From contig JAEEMG010000058.1 of the NCBI GenBank assembly GCA_016283095.1, positions 1 to 64,000 on the forward strand: a DNA stretch of 64,000 nucleotides, given 5' to 3'. Origin of the DNA: Paludibacteraceae bacterium (lineage in GTDB: Bacteria; Bacteroidota; Bacteroidia; Bacteroidales; Paludibacteraceae). The position numbers and the translations under genes were made by a program. Below the pieces are notes generated by a model. It worked only from the letters and a program-made list of their open reading frames with translations, was not told the origin of the DNA and ran no database searches. Positions 15,636 to 25,084 of the stretch are shown piece after piece (position 1 is the stretch's first letter; each line of letters begins with the position of its first letter).

Positions 15636-17267
15636 ATGAACACGGATTTACAACCTGTAGAAGACATTAATAAGAATCAGTCAATAACAGAAAAAAAGGA
15701 ACACAATACAGCGATATTTGAAGAAGGAAAAATGGAAGAGCATAATGATAATGTTTCCAATAGTAAGAGAATCGCCAAAAATACGATGTTTCTCTATTTG
15801 AGAATGCTTCTTCTAATGGCTATTAGCCTCTACACATCTCGTGTGATTCTAAATTCACTCGGGGAAGTAGACTACGGTGTCTATAATGTAGTTGGCGGAG
15901 TGGTTGCGATGTTTTCAATGGTTAGTGCATCTTTGTCCTCAGCTATAAGCCGTTTTTTGACTTTTGAGTTAGGCAAAGGGGATAAAAATGAATTAAATAA
16001 AGTTTTTTCGTCCTCAGTATCCATACAAATTTTATTAAGTGCTTTAGTAATTATCTTGGCAGAGTCTGTAGGGTTGTGGTTTGTCAATACTCAGCTGGTA
16101 ATTCCAGAGAACAGGCTTTTTGCAGCGAATGTTTGTTTTCAATTTTCGATATTGACTTTTGTAGTAAATCTGATAAGTGTGCCATATAATGCAGTGATTA
16201 TTGCGCATGAAAAGATGTCTGCATTTGCTTATATAAGTATATTGGAGGGAGTAGGAGGTTTAACCATTGCTATTCTTATTGATTTTAATCCATTTGACAA
16301 ATTAGTTTTTTATGGATTGATGTTATGCCTTTTGGCTCTCCTAGTTCGGTTTGTTTATTGTTCGTATTGCAAACGACATTTTGACGAATGTGATTACAAA
16401 TTCATTTTCGATTTCGATCTGCTTAAGAAAATGTTTGGTTTCGCAGGATGGAATACGATAGGAGCATGCAGTGCCATTTTACGAGATCAAGGAAATAGTA
16501 TAATAATCAATTTGTTTTTTGGACCTGCATTAAATAGTGCATTGGCGATAGCCCAGAAAGTAAATGCATCTATATCCAGTTTTATTCAGAATTTTCTTGT
16601 TGCTTTAAATCCTCAAATTACGAAGTCTTATGCATCTGGAAATAAAAACTATATGTTCAGTTTGGTATTCCAAGGTTCTAGGCTTTCATTCTATATGCTT
16701 TTGTTGCTTTCGATGCCGATAATTTTCAATGCAAATTTTATATTAGATATTTGGTTGAAGAATGTGCCTGAACATACAGTTGTTTTTGTACAGCTTATAC
16801 TAATACTTGCGATGTCTGATTCGCTATCACATACATTGGTGACGTCTATATTAGCGAATGGAAACATAAAGACATATATGTTGGTTGTTGGTGGATTACA
16901 GTTACTTAATCTTCCGATTAATGTCATATTGTTATATTTCGGTATGAGTCCATATGTGATATATATAGTCGCTATTACTTTAAGTCAGATATGTTTGTTA
17001 GCAAGGCTTTTAGTGTTACATAAAATGATGGATTTAGACGTGTTTAAATTCGCAAAATCAGTATATTTCAATGTTTTAGGTGTAACGTTGGTTGCTTCAA
17101 TTTTACCAATAATATCAAAAATATATTTCCCTTATGGTTGGATATCCTTTTTTGTGGTGAGCATTGTTTCTTTAGTTTCAGTATTTACTGTAGTTTTTTT
17201 CATCGGTTGTGATACAACTGAGCAGGATTTTGTTAAGAATAAAATACGTCGGTTTATATTTAAATGA
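15636..17267 (+). CDS. wzx: Polysaccharide flippase (Wzx-like, MATE/MOP superfamily)
   Basis: A 543-residue polytopic membrane protein with about 12-14 hydrophobic segments. The conserved opening KRIAKNTMFLYLRMLLLMAI followed by YTSRVILNSLGEVDYGVYNV is typical of Bacteroidales capsule/O-antigen Wzx proteins. It should move the undecaprenol-linked repeat unit across the inner membrane. The first 40 or so residues are polar and uncommon for the family; an alternative start is the ATG at 15732. It overlaps the next gene by 4 bases (ATGA at 17264). Confidence 0.85.
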   Translation: MNTDLQPVEDINKNQSITEKKEHNTAIFEEGKMEEHNDNVSNSKRIAKNTMFLYLRMLLLMAISLYTSRVILNSLGEVDYGVYNVVGGVVAMFSMVSASLSSAISRFLTFELGKGDKNELNKVFSSSVSIQILLSALVIILAESVGLWFVNTQLVIPENRLFAANVCFQFSILTFVVNLISVPYNAVIIAHEKMSAFAYISILEGVGGLTIAILIDFNPFDKLVFYGLMLCLLALLVRFVYCSYCKRHFDECDYKFIFDFDLLKKMFGFAGWNTIGACSAILRDQGNSIIINLFFGPALNSALAIAQKVNASISSFIQNFLVALNPQITKSYASGNKNYMFSLVFQGSRLSFYMLLLLSMPIIFNANFILDIWLKNVPEHTVVFVQLILILAMSDSLSHTLVTSILANGNIKTYMLVVGGLQLLNLPINVILLYFGMSPYVIYIVAITLSQICLLARLLVLHKMMDLDVFKFAKSVYFNVLGVTLVASILPIISKIYFPYGWISFFVVSIVSLVSVFTVVFFIGCDTTEQDFVKNKIRRFIFK

Positions 17268-18442
17268 TAAATATCTCAAATAAGTCTGAATGTACAGGAT
17301 GTTCGGCATGTTATAGCGTTTGTTCCAAAAATGCTATTTCTATGGTAACAGACAAAGAGGGCTTCAAATACCCTGAAGTGGATGAATCTCTTTGTATAGA
17401 TTGTGGTTTGTGTGATAGAGTCTGTCCTATTGGTCGTCGAGATAATCAAGATATATCATTTGATATACCTATTGCTTATGCTGCTCATTATAAAAATGAT
17501 GAAAAAATATGGTATGATTCGGCAAGTGGAGGAGCTTTTACAGCAATCACGGATTATATATTCAAACATAATGGAAGAGTTTATGGTGCTGCATTAAATG
17601 ACAAGTTGGTAGTAGAGCATGGTTATGCAGATAATAAGAAGGAAGCATTAAAATTTAGAGATTCAAAATACGTTCAAAGCGATATTAAAGATTGTTTTAA
17701 GCATATAAAAAGAGATCTCAAGGATGGAAAAATAGTATTGTTTTCTGGAACACCTTGTCAAGTCGCAGGTTTGAAGGATTATTTAAGAAAACCATATGAT
17801 AATTTGTTGACGGTAGACCTTATTTGTCATTGTGTACCTTCTCCAAGAGTTTTTGAAGATTATAAAAATTATATTGAAACTAAATATGACAAGAAGATTA
17901 TCCATATTTGTTTTAAAGACAAAACATTAGGGTGGGATAAGTTTCAAACTCCTAGAATCTTTTTTGATGATGGTTCGAATATCTTTAATATAGATGACTC
18001 AAAATTGTGGGCTTTGATTTTTTATTCTCATCTTGCTGTAAGACCTAGCTGCCATACTTGTCGTTTTGCTAATCTGAACAGAGAAGGAGATTTGACAATT
18101 GGTGATTTTTGGGGGGTTGAAAAACAGCATCCAGAGTATCTAGTCCCTAATGGAGCTTCTTTAGTCCTTATCAATTCGGATAAGGGGAAAGAGGCGTTCA
18201 AAGAGATTTCTGACAATTTGGTTTGTTCTTTGTCTGATGCGGTTCAGGCTTTGCCTGATACTCTGTTATATGTAACAAAACCTCATTCTAAAAGAAGTGA
18301 ATTTTGGAACGACTATGAAAAGATGTCGTTTAAATCAGTGACAAATAGATATTTAGATTTAGGAAAAAAGAATGAATATAAACGAAAACTAAAGCGTGTT
18401 CTTCGTTTGCCTTTTCGTCTAATAAAAAGTATAATGAAATAA
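17264..18442 (+). CDS. Ferredoxin / coenzyme F420 hydrogenase beta-subunit-like protein of a polysaccharide locus
   Basis: A 392-residue protein with two [4Fe-4S] motifs at the N-terminus (CTGCSACYSVC about 7-17 and CIDCGLCDRVCP about 43-54). These are followed by the FrhB N- and C-terminal-like domains (SGTPCQVAGLKDYLR, TCRFANLNREGDLTIGDFWG). Such proteins recur in polysaccharide loci right beside a pyruvyltransferase-family gene, as here, where the TAATG junction at 18440 couples them. The pairing suggests a redox step in glycan modification, but no reaction is established. It is not evidence of F420 metabolism. Confidence 0.8.
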   Translation: MINISNKSECTGCSACYSVCSKNAISMVTDKEGFKYPEVDESLCIDCGLCDRVCPIGRRDNQDISFDIPIAYAAHYKNDEKIWYDSASGGAFTAITDYIFKHNGRVYGAALNDKLVVEHGYADNKKEALKFRDSKYVQSDIKDCFKHIKRDLKDGKIVLFSGTPCQVAGLKDYLRKPYDNLLTVDLICHCVPSPRVFEDYKNYIETKYDKKIIHICFKDKTLGWDKFQTPRIFFDDGSNIFNIDDSKLWALIFYSHLAVRPSCHTCRFANLNREGDLTIGDFWGVEKQHPEYLVPNGASLVLINSDKGKEAFKEISDNLVCSLSDAVQALPDTLLYVTKPHSKRSEFWNDYEKMSFKSVTNRYLDLGKKNEYKRKLKRVLRLPFRLIKSIMK

Positions 18443-19644
18443 TGAAAGTGGCAATATTGACATATGCACGCACTAATAATTATGGTGCTACCTTACAGTG
18501 TTATGCTCTAAACAAGTACATAAGAAGTTTGGGGCATGAAACTATAATTCTGAATGTTCCGTTGACAGGCCTATCATGCAAAAATGAGAGAAAACCACTT
18601 TATCGTAGAATTCTAGGTTTGCCTAAAAAAGTTTTTAAGAAGATTCACAGAATGATGGTGCCATCGAATGTGCAAAGTCTTAAAGACTATGAAATTAGGT
18701 ATCAGCTGACTCCTGAGCAAAGTCAGAAAGAAAAGGAGTATTCGGATCAGAATATGAAACTTTTTGATGAGTTCCGAGCAAAGTATATGCCTAATTTGAC
18801 CAGGGAGTATTTCACTGTAGAAGATCTTAAAAATAATTATCCGGATGCGGATGCTTTCGTTGTCGGAAGTGACCAGGTTTGGAATGTGAACATTTGTTTG
18901 GATCAGTATCCTATTTTTTTCCTTGATTTTGTAAAACCAGAGCACAAACGTATTGCTTATGCTGCTTGCATGGGAGGTGATTCAAATTACATATTTGAGT
19001 CAAAACAAAAGAGACATGTCAAGGAAATGTTAGACAGATTCGACAGTATTTTAGTTCGAAATGAAATGGCTGTGAACATTTGCAGAAATAATTTCGGACT
19101 GGTTCCAAAGCAGGTCTTGGATCCTACATTCTTAATAGACGATTATAATGAATTATTGTCCGAATCAAAACAGAATGCATCAGGGTCGTTATTTGTTGAT
19201 AAGTTCATAATCAATGATATATGGATGAATGTAGTTCGTGAGATTGCATCACGGAAAAAACTGGACATCCGAATGGACAGATGTTTGATAGAGATAAAAG
19301 ACATTCCATTCAATCCTGTTTGCAAGATTCAGGATTGGTTAGGTATCTTAAATACAGCGGATTTGATCTTCACAGATTCTTTCCATTGCAGTGTGTTCTG
19401 CATCTTGTTCAGAAAACAATTTGTAGTCGCACCGTCTTACCATGGAGGAGAAGGACGTATGATAGATTTGTTGAAAAAGTTAGGTCTAGAGGATCGTTTT
19501 TACAGTAATCCTCAGGATTTGATGGATAATTTTGAGGTGTGGAGTCAACCAATCGATTATGATGAAGTTCATAAAAGGATAAAGACACTTCGTGAAGAAT
19601 CAAGAGAATATCTTATAAAGGCATTAGATGGAGTTAATAAATAG
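18442..19644 (+). CDS. Polysaccharide pyruvyltransferase family protein (WcaK/CsaB-like)
   Basis: A 400-residue protein with the family start VAILTYARTNNYGATLQCYA and the conserved GSDQVWN (about 140). The C-terminal part (TDSFHCSVFCILF, then VAPSYHGGEGRM) matches the GT-B-like fold of this family. Members add pyruvate ketals from PEP to glycan sugars, but many in Bacteroidales polysaccharide loci are untested and some may act as glycosyltransferases. It is translationally coupled to the ferredoxin/FrhB-like gene and overlaps the next gene by 17 bases. Confidence 0.78.
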   Translation: MKVAILTYARTNNYGATLQCYALNKYIRSLGHETIILNVPLTGLSCKNERKPLYRRILGLPKKVFKKIHRMMVPSNVQSLKDYEIRYQLTPEQSQKEKEYSDQNMKLFDEFRAKYMPNLTREYFTVEDLKNNYPDADAFVVGSDQVWNVNICLDQYPIFFLDFVKPEHKRIAYAACMGGDSNYIFESKQKRHVKEMLDRFDSILVRNEMAVNICRNNFGLVPKQVLDPTFLIDDYNELLSESKQNASGSLFVDKFIINDIWMNVVREIASRKKLDIRMDRCLIEIKDIPFNPVCKIQDWLGILNTADLIFTDSFHCSVFCILFRKQFVVAPSYHGGEGRMIDLLKKLGLEDRFYSNPQDLMDNFEVWSQPIDYDEVHKRIKTLREESREYLIKALDGVNK

Positions 19645-20611
19645 TACATATCTGACCGACAAAGTTGTTGAAGATGACAATTTTTGCTATAGACAACCTA
19701 TAGAAAAAAACGTCAAATATCGAATAAGGAGTTGTGTTAGTGTTTTATATGACTGGTTTTATAAATTGTTGTTTTTTTTGTTTGCAAAAAAAGCAGAATC
19801 TCGAAAATATGAAATCAGTATTTGTGCTATCTTTAAGAATGAAGCACCATTTTTGAAAGAATGGTTGGAGTTCCATTTGATGTTAGGAATAGACCATTTT
19901 TATTTATATAATAATAATTCGGAGGATGATTATCTGGATGTTTTGAAACCATATATCGATTGTGGAAAAGTGACACTGACGGAATGGCCAGAAAATCCAG
20001 GTCAAATTTCTTCTTATAAACATTTTTATAATACCTATCGAGAAGAGACAAGATGGGTTTCTTTTCTAGATTTAGATGAATTTATTTGTCCTAAGCTCGT
20101 AACTTCATTGAAAGTATGGATTCAAAAGTATGCAAAGTATCCGGTTGTCCTAATATATTGGAAGATGTTTGGAACATCAGGCAAAATGCATCATGATTAT
20201 AATAAAACAGTTGCCGAACAGTATACGGTTTCTTGGCCAAAGTTATATAATGTGGGTAAGTTGTTTTATAATACTCAATATGATATAAGTGATTTCCCAT
20301 TAGGAATGATGCATGAAATTTCTGTAAAGTTTCTAGGTTTGCATATTCCTCCGATAAACATATTTGGAAAGTTTGTAAAATATGGAATCCATAGGGCGAA
20401 CGGCAAGGGCTTTGATATTCAGGTAAATCATTATTGGAGTAAGGCGTATGATGCTTATGAGGCTAAACATAGTCGTGGAGATGCTGCTTTTGGTGTTTCT
20501 CCAAGAAACTATGATTATTTTATTTCTCATGAAGTGAGAAACACGTCGTCTGATTATACAATAATGAGATTTGTAGTTCAACTTAAGCAACAGTTACGTC
20601 GTAAAATTTAG
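19628..20611 (+). CDS. Glycosyltransferase family 92 (DUF23) protein
   Basis: A 327-residue protein whose core begins ISICAIFKNEAPFLKEWLEF (about residue 59) and continues IDHFYLYNNNSEDD, with the metal-binding DLDEF (about 149-153). This is the GT92/DUF23 pattern found in bacterial surface-glycan loci. A hydrophobic stretch (about 36-50, LYDWFYKLLFFLF) may attach it to the membrane. The HYWSKAYDAYEAK segment near the C-terminus is also family-typical. Donor and acceptor are unknown. The start overlaps the previous gene. Confidence 0.8.
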   Translation: MELINSTYLTDKVVEDDNFCYRQPIEKNVKYRIRSCVSVLYDWFYKLLFFLFAKKAESRKYEISICAIFKNEAPFLKEWLEFHLMLGIDHFYLYNNNSEDDYLDVLKPYIDCGKVTLTEWPENPGQISSYKHFYNTYREETRWVSFLDLDEFICPKLVTSLKVWIQKYAKYPVVLIYWKMFGTSGKMHHDYNKTVAEQYTVSWPKLYNVGKLFYNTQYDISDFPLGMMHEISVKFLGLHIPPINIFGKFVKYGIHRANGKGFDIQVNHYWSKAYDAYEAKHSRGDAAFGVSPRNYDYFISHEVRNTSSDYTIMRFVVQLKQQLRRKI

Positions 20612-20620
20612 ATTTGACAA

Positions 20621-21583
20621 ATGATAGAGTCTTCTCTATTTACCAAATTAAAATCAAAGGAAGCAAAGGGTATTTGCATTTTGATAATGTTTATACATCA
20701 TCTATTTGCGTTTCCCGAAAGATTGGACAATGTTTTCAACACTGACTTTTTGGTTAGATTAGGTCAGGAATTTGGTATTATTGTAGGACTATATGTATTT
20801 ATAAGCGGATATGGTTTGGCATTAAAACCATTGAGTTTATGGGATGGTGTAGAGAGAATCAAAAAACTATGGTTTTCATTTTGTTTGGTTTTCTTTATAT
20901 TTATACCTATAGGTCTTTGGTTAGGTGTATATAAGTTTGAACCAAAAGAATTCTTTGAAAACTTGTTTTTCATTAGTAGTTCTTATAATCACGAGTGGTG
21001 GTTTTTTGCTCTTTATGTACAGTTGATTGTTATTACTACAATCCTTTCATTAATTAAAAATCAAAAGGTTGCGTTTGTTGTTTTATGTGTGTTGCTGCTA
21101 TGCTCTGTGATAATTAAGAAGTTTGATTTCGGAACAACATTTTTAGGTCTGAGATTATATCTTCCGGTATTTCTTTTAAGTTATATCACATGTAAATATA
21201 ATTTGTTTGAGAAGGCAGATGGTTTAGTTTGCAAGGTTGTTGGGTACAGGCTAATCAGAGGGGTAGTTTACTTTATGTTGGCATTAGTCATTAGTAAAAA
21301 ATTCGGAGACGCTAATTTTTTAGCATTCTTTTTTTGGTTTCTTGGCTTTTCATGCTTTACATTCAATTACCTTTCAAAGGTGTTTTGCTATTTAGGAAAA
21401 CACTCCGTTAATATGTGGTTGGTGCATACATTTTATTGCTATTATTATTGTAAAGATTTTTTCGTTTCTCGTTCCAACCCAATATTGGCATTTGTTGTGT
21501 TACTTTTGTTGTCGTTAATGACATCAATAGTTATTGAATATATTAAAGATCGCTTGAAATGTCTCAAAACATACTTTTCATAG
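20621..21583 (+). CDS. Membrane O-acyltransferase, acyltransferase-3 family (first of two)
   Basis: A 320-residue multi-span membrane protein with the acyltransferase-3 opening (AKGICILIMFIHHLFAF, with the conserved His-His pair) and about ten hydrophobic segments. AT3 proteins O-acylate (usually O-acetylate) surface sugars using a cytoplasmic acyl donor. It overlaps the next gene by 25 bases. Its acceptor position on the glycan is unknown. A second AT3 gene occurs at 30005. Confidence 0.78.
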   Translation: MIESSLFTKLKSKEAKGICILIMFIHHLFAFPERLDNVFNTDFLVRLGQEFGIIVGLYVFISGYGLALKPLSLWDGVERIKKLWFSFCLVFFIFIPIGLWLGVYKFEPKEFFENLFFISSSYNHEWWFFALYVQLIVITTILSLIKNQKVAFVVLCVLLLCSVIIKKFDFGTTFLGLRLYLPVFLLSYITCKYNLFEKADGLVCKVVGYRLIRGVVYFMLALVISKKFGDANFLAFFFWFLGFSCFTFNYLSKVFCYLGKHSVNMWLVHTFYCYYYCKDFFVSRSNPILAFVVLLLLSLMTSIVIEYIKDRLKCLKTYFS

Positions 21584-22503
21584 GTGGTGCTGGTTTTATC
21601 GGCTCTAATCTAATTAAAGAATTGTTAAGATTAGATGCCGACAAATGGAGTATACATATTATTGAACCTCCATTTGCTAATATCAGTCGACTTGATGGGT
21701 TGAATCTACATATTTATAAAGGATATTTGAGTGATTTTGATTTTCTAAAGAACGTCATCGAATCAAAAAGTATTACCACCATTGTGCATTTAGTATCAAC
21801 TCTGGTTCCTGGTAGTTCATATGAAGACTATAAATTGGAATTTGAAAATGTGATATTCCCAACAGTCCGTTTGATGCAGTTATGTAGCCAGAAGAATATA
21901 AAGTTTATATATTTTTCTTCAGGAGGCACTGTTTATGGTGACCGAAAGACTGTTGTTCCATTTTTAGAGTCTGATTCTAAAAAACCTATTTCTTATTACG
22001 GTTTGTCTAAACTCACCATTGAAGAGAGTGTCTTGTTTGAACACAGAACATCAGGTTTACAATATTTGATATTACGTCCTTCTAATCCATATGGAAATGG
22101 TCAGTATCTTTATGGAAAACAGGGGTTGATTGCTGTTTCTCTAGGGCGAATATTGTCAAATCAACCGATTACGGTGTGGGGTGACGGTGCATCTATTAGA
22201 GATTATATTTATATAGACGACTTGACTCATATTTTCCGTAACTTGCTTGAAAAAGACATCTGTAACGAAACTATCAATATTGGTTCAGGGATTGGTACTT
22301 CCGTCAATGAAATTATTACAATCCTGAAAGAGATAGTTGAGGAGGATGTTATGGTTGAATATGTGGAGAGTAGAAAATCTGATGTGTCAAATATGATATT
22401 GGATATTTCTAAACTTAAGTCTATTTTGCCGGATTTAAAGATAACAGAGATGCATGAAGGCATTAATAGATTTTACTTAAGTGAAAAGAAAAAGATTAAT
22501 TGA
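21559..22503 (+). CDS. NAD-dependent nucleotide-sugar epimerase/dehydratase
   Basis: A 314-residue extended SDR with the NAD motif IGGAGFIGSNLI, the catalytic Ser region (FSSGGTVYGD) and YYGLSK (Tyr-x-x-x-Lys). The segment PSNPYGNGQ and the domain end resemble UDP-glucose/UDP-GlcNAc 4-epimerase-like enzymes of O-antigen loci. The precise sugar cannot be read from the sequence. It is embedded in the operon with overlaps at both ends; TGATG at 22501 couples it to the next glycosyltransferase. Confidence 0.8.
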   Translation: MSQNILFIGGAGFIGSNLIKELLRLDADKWSIHIIEPPFANISRLDGLNLHIYKGYLSDFDFLKNVIESKSITTIVHLVSTLVPGSSYEDYKLEFENVIFPTVRLMQLCSQKNIKFIYFSSGGTVYGDRKTVVPFLESDSKKPISYYGLSKLTIEESVLFEHRTSGLQYLILRPSNPYGNGQYLYGKQGLIAVSLGRILSNQPITVWGDGASIRDYIYIDDLTHIFRNLLEKDICNETINIGSGIGTSVNEIITILKEIVEEDVMVEYVESRKSDVSNMILDISKLKSILPDLKITEMHEGINRFYLSEKKKIN

Positions 22504-23420
22504 TGAACGAGGATAAACTTATATCACTTTGTATTCCGACAAACGGGAAAGTAGAGTTTGTTTTGCCGGTACTTGAGAGTATATATTCTCAAGGTGTTGA
22601 TGATAAACTGTTTGAGGTCATAATTACCGATAATGGTAAAGATTCCGTTTTGGGTGAGTCAATTGATGGGTTTAAATCGCATGGTAATATTTTTTATTAC
22701 AAGTCTGATCTGAGTGGATTTGTAAATCAAGTGGATTCATTCAAACGTTCGAATGGATTGTTCATAAAAATGCTTAACCATAGAGCTAAGCTGATTGATG
22801 GAGCGTTGGTTGACTTAATTGCTTTGGTTGAAAAATATAAAGAATCACAGCCTTGCATTTATTGTTCAGATGGTGTGTTATCAAAGCCGGAACTTGTGGA
22901 ATGTGACAATTTTGATTCTTTTGTAAAAGAATTGTCTTACTTTAGTAGTTGGAGTGCTGGCGTCGGTATATGGGCAAAAGACAAACCAATGTTAGACAAA
23001 ATCACATATAACCAAATGTTTCCACATGCCTCCATCTTATTTGAAATACGACAGGAATCAGATTATGTTATATGGAATAAAAAGTTTATGGATATGGAAG
23101 ACGATCCAACTAAAGGCGGATACAATATATTCCATACTTTCGCTGTCGTTTATCTGGATCTTATTAAAGATTTGGAGAACAGAAATAAAATTTCAAATCA
23201 AACATTCTTGTCTATCAAAAATGATTTGAGAGGTTTTTTGATTGACTGGTATTATAACTTATGTGTTGCCAACACGCAGTACCGATTTGAGACTGCCGGT
23301 AAGTTCAAAAATATAACAACTTATTATTCGGTGTTGGACTATTCCTATATTGTCGTTGTAAGTCATTATAGACATTTACGAAATAGTGTAAAGAAAATTT
23401 TTAGATGTTTGATAAAATAG
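22503..23420 (+). CDS. Glycosyltransferase family 2-like protein with an altered DXD motif
   Basis: A 305-residue protein with a GT-A/GT2 start ([30 protein letters not shown]). At the position of the metal-binding DXD it reads [16 protein letters not shown], that is NHRA instead of DDD. This suggests a metal-independent or unusual donor mode. I choose ATG 22503, overlapping the previous stop, over the TTG at 22500. It overlaps the next gene by 16 bases. Donor unknown; see the findings for its possible relevance to CMP-legionaminic acid. Confidence 0.75.
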   Translation: MNEDKLISLCIPTNGKVEFVLPVLESIYSQGVDDKLFEVIITDNGKDSVLGESIDGFKSHGNIFYYKSDLSGFVNQVDSFKRSNGLFIKMLNHRAKLIDGALVDLIALVEKYKESQPCIYCSDGVLSKPELVECDNFDSFVKELSYFSSWSAGVGIWAKDKPMLDKITYNQMFPHASILFEIRQESDYVIWNKKFMDMEDDPTKGGYNIFHTFAVVYLDLIKDLENRNKISNQTFLSIKNDLRGFLIDWYYNLCVANTQYRFETAGKFKNITTYYSVLDYSYIVVVSHYRHLRNSVKKIFRCLIK

Positions 23421-23983
23421 ACCATATAAAAAATTGGGTTGTCGGTTATTTCTGGCGTATTTATAATATTGTCATTGGTTTTTCTTTTCAAAAACTAGAA
23501 GGGACAATTATATCTCCTCATCAGTTATGTGGCAAAGATTGTATCTCTATTGGAAGAGGAACTCAAATAGATAGAAATGCAATACTTACTGCATGGAAAT
23601 CATATAGAGATCAGAAGTTTTCTCCTTCGATTTTCATTGGCAATAATTCTTATATAGGAGAGAATTCACACATTTCCGCTTGTGAGTCCATAAAAATTGG
23701 AAATGGAGTGTTGACGGGAAGGTATGTTTATATCAGTGATAATTCACATGGAAACGGTTCTTTGTTGCAGAGTTCCATGCCTCCAATAGAGCGACCGCTT
23801 TATATAAAAGGTCCTGTTGTAATAGAAGACAATGTTTGGATAGGGGAGAGAGTCTGTATCCTATCTGGTGTACATATAGGTAAGGGGGCGATAATAGCTG
23901 CGAATGCAGTGGTTACAAAAGATGTTCCCGCAAATACAATAGTCGGGGGTGTTCCTGCAAAAGTATTAAAAATTATGAATTGA
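23405..23983 (+). CDS. Hexapeptide-repeat acyltransferase (first of two)
   Basis: A 192-residue left-handed beta-helix O-acetyltransferase of the WcaF/CysE-like type. Repeats are clear in the C-terminal two-thirds ([35 protein letters not shown], then GGVPAKVLK at the end), and the putative catalytic His lies in [10 protein letters not shown]. It would acetylate a sugar of the repeat unit using acetyl-CoA. It lies within a run of overlapping glycosyltransferase genes. Confidence 0.83.
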   Translation: MFDKIDHIKNWVVGYFWRIYNIVIGFSFQKLEGTIISPHQLCGKDCISIGRGTQIDRNAILTAWKSYRDQKFSPSIFIGNNSYIGENSHISACESIKIGNGVLTGRYVYISDNSHGNGSLLQSSMPPIERPLYIKGPVVIEDNVWIGERVCILSGVHIGKGAIIAANAVVTKDVPANTIVGGVPAKVLKIMN

Positions 23984-23998
23984 TTATTTTATCTTACT

Positions 23999-25084
23999 GT
24001 GAAATCAAAAATTTTAGCATATTATCTTCCTCAGTTTCATCCATTTCCAGAAAACGATGAGTGGTGGGGAAAAGGATTTACTGAATGGACAAATGTAGGA
24101 AAGGCAAAACCTTTGTTTCCTGGACATAAACAGCCTGAGGTCCCTGGTGAATTAGGGTATTACGATTTGAGAGTTCCTCAGGTTAGAGAGGATCAGGCTC
24201 GTTTGGCAAGAGAGGCAGGAGTTTATGGCTTTTGTTACTGGCATTATTGGTTTAATGGACATCAGTTGATGAATGATATCATTGACGAAGTCTTGTTAAC
24301 TGGAAAACCAGATTTCCCTTTTTGCTTTGGTTGGGCAAATGAGACATGGAAATGCAAACAATGGAATGTCGATGGTTTTGGAGATAAAATTTTAATCGAA
24401 CAAACATACGGCGGGGAGAAAGATTACAGAGCGCATTTTGACTATGTGAAAAAATTTTTCAAGGATAAGCGTTACGTATGTGTTGATGGAAAACCGTTAT
24501 TTCAAATATACAGACCACTTGATTTCCCGGATATCGCAAATTTCATTTCTTTATGGAATAAATGGATCAAGGAAGAGGGCATAGCGGAAGGTATATATTT
24601 TGTTGGTAATGTTATCGACGAAAAAGATATAGAAAAAACAAAAAGTCTTGGTTTTGACTGTTTGGTAATAACTTTGAATTGGCGTTTTACAGACAGAACA
24701 TTATTGTCGAGATTTAAATTCAAAGTTGAGAAGTTACTCCGTCTTCCTTTGATTGTCAGATATTCTGATGCTATTACCCGTTTTTGGAAAGAAGGTATCG
24801 ATAGCAGAGAAGATGTAGCGCCTACAATATTACCACGTTGGGATCATTCCCCTCGTTCTGGAAGAAAGAATGTAGTTTTGTATAATTCTACGGCTGAATC
24901 ATTTTTTAAGCATGCTTGTGAAATATTGACCAATGTTTCAAAAAAAGAAAACAAATTGATTTTTCTGAAGTCGTGGAACGAGTGGGCTGAAGGTAATTTT
25001 ATGGAGCCTGACTATTATAACAAGGATAAATATATCCAAGCCCTGAAAAGAGCTATTGATTTGGTAGAAAAAGATTCAAAATGA
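23999..25084 (+). CDS. WbsX-type glycosyltransferase
   Basis: A 361-residue protein with the strongly conserved WbsX signatures: AYYLPQFHPFPENDEWWGKG, FTEWTNV, then GFCYWHYWFNG, FCFGWANETW and SWNEWAEGN. WbsX proteins occur in O-antigen and capsule loci and are assigned glycosyltransferase activity; their fold is related to GH99-like proteins. The start is GTG at 23999, since this is where the family begins and no ATG is suitably placed. It overlaps the next gene by 4 bases. Confidence 0.85.
   Translation: MKSKILAYYLPQFHPFPENDEWWGKGFTEWTNVGKAKPLFPGHKQPEVPGELGYYDLRVPQVREDQARLAREAGVYGFCYWHYWFNGHQLMNDIIDEVLLTGKPDFPFCFGWANETWKCKQWNVDGFGDKILIEQTYGGEKDYRAHFDYVKKFFKDKRYVCVDGKPLFQIYRPLDFPDIANFISLWNKWIKEEGIAEGIYFVGNVIDEKDIEKTKSLGFDCLVITLNWRFTDRTLLSRFKFKVEKLLRLPLIVRYSDAITRFWKEGIDSREDVAPTILPRWDHSPRSGRKNVVLYNSTAESFFKHACEILTNVSKKENKLIFLKSWNEWAEGNFMEPDYYNKDKYIQALKRAIDLVEKDSK

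Noticed and set aside
17264..18442. Evidence for coenzyme F420 or hydrogenase metabolism.
   Set aside because: FrhB-like ferredoxin proteins are common in polysaccharide loci without F420; there are no other hydrogenase genes here.
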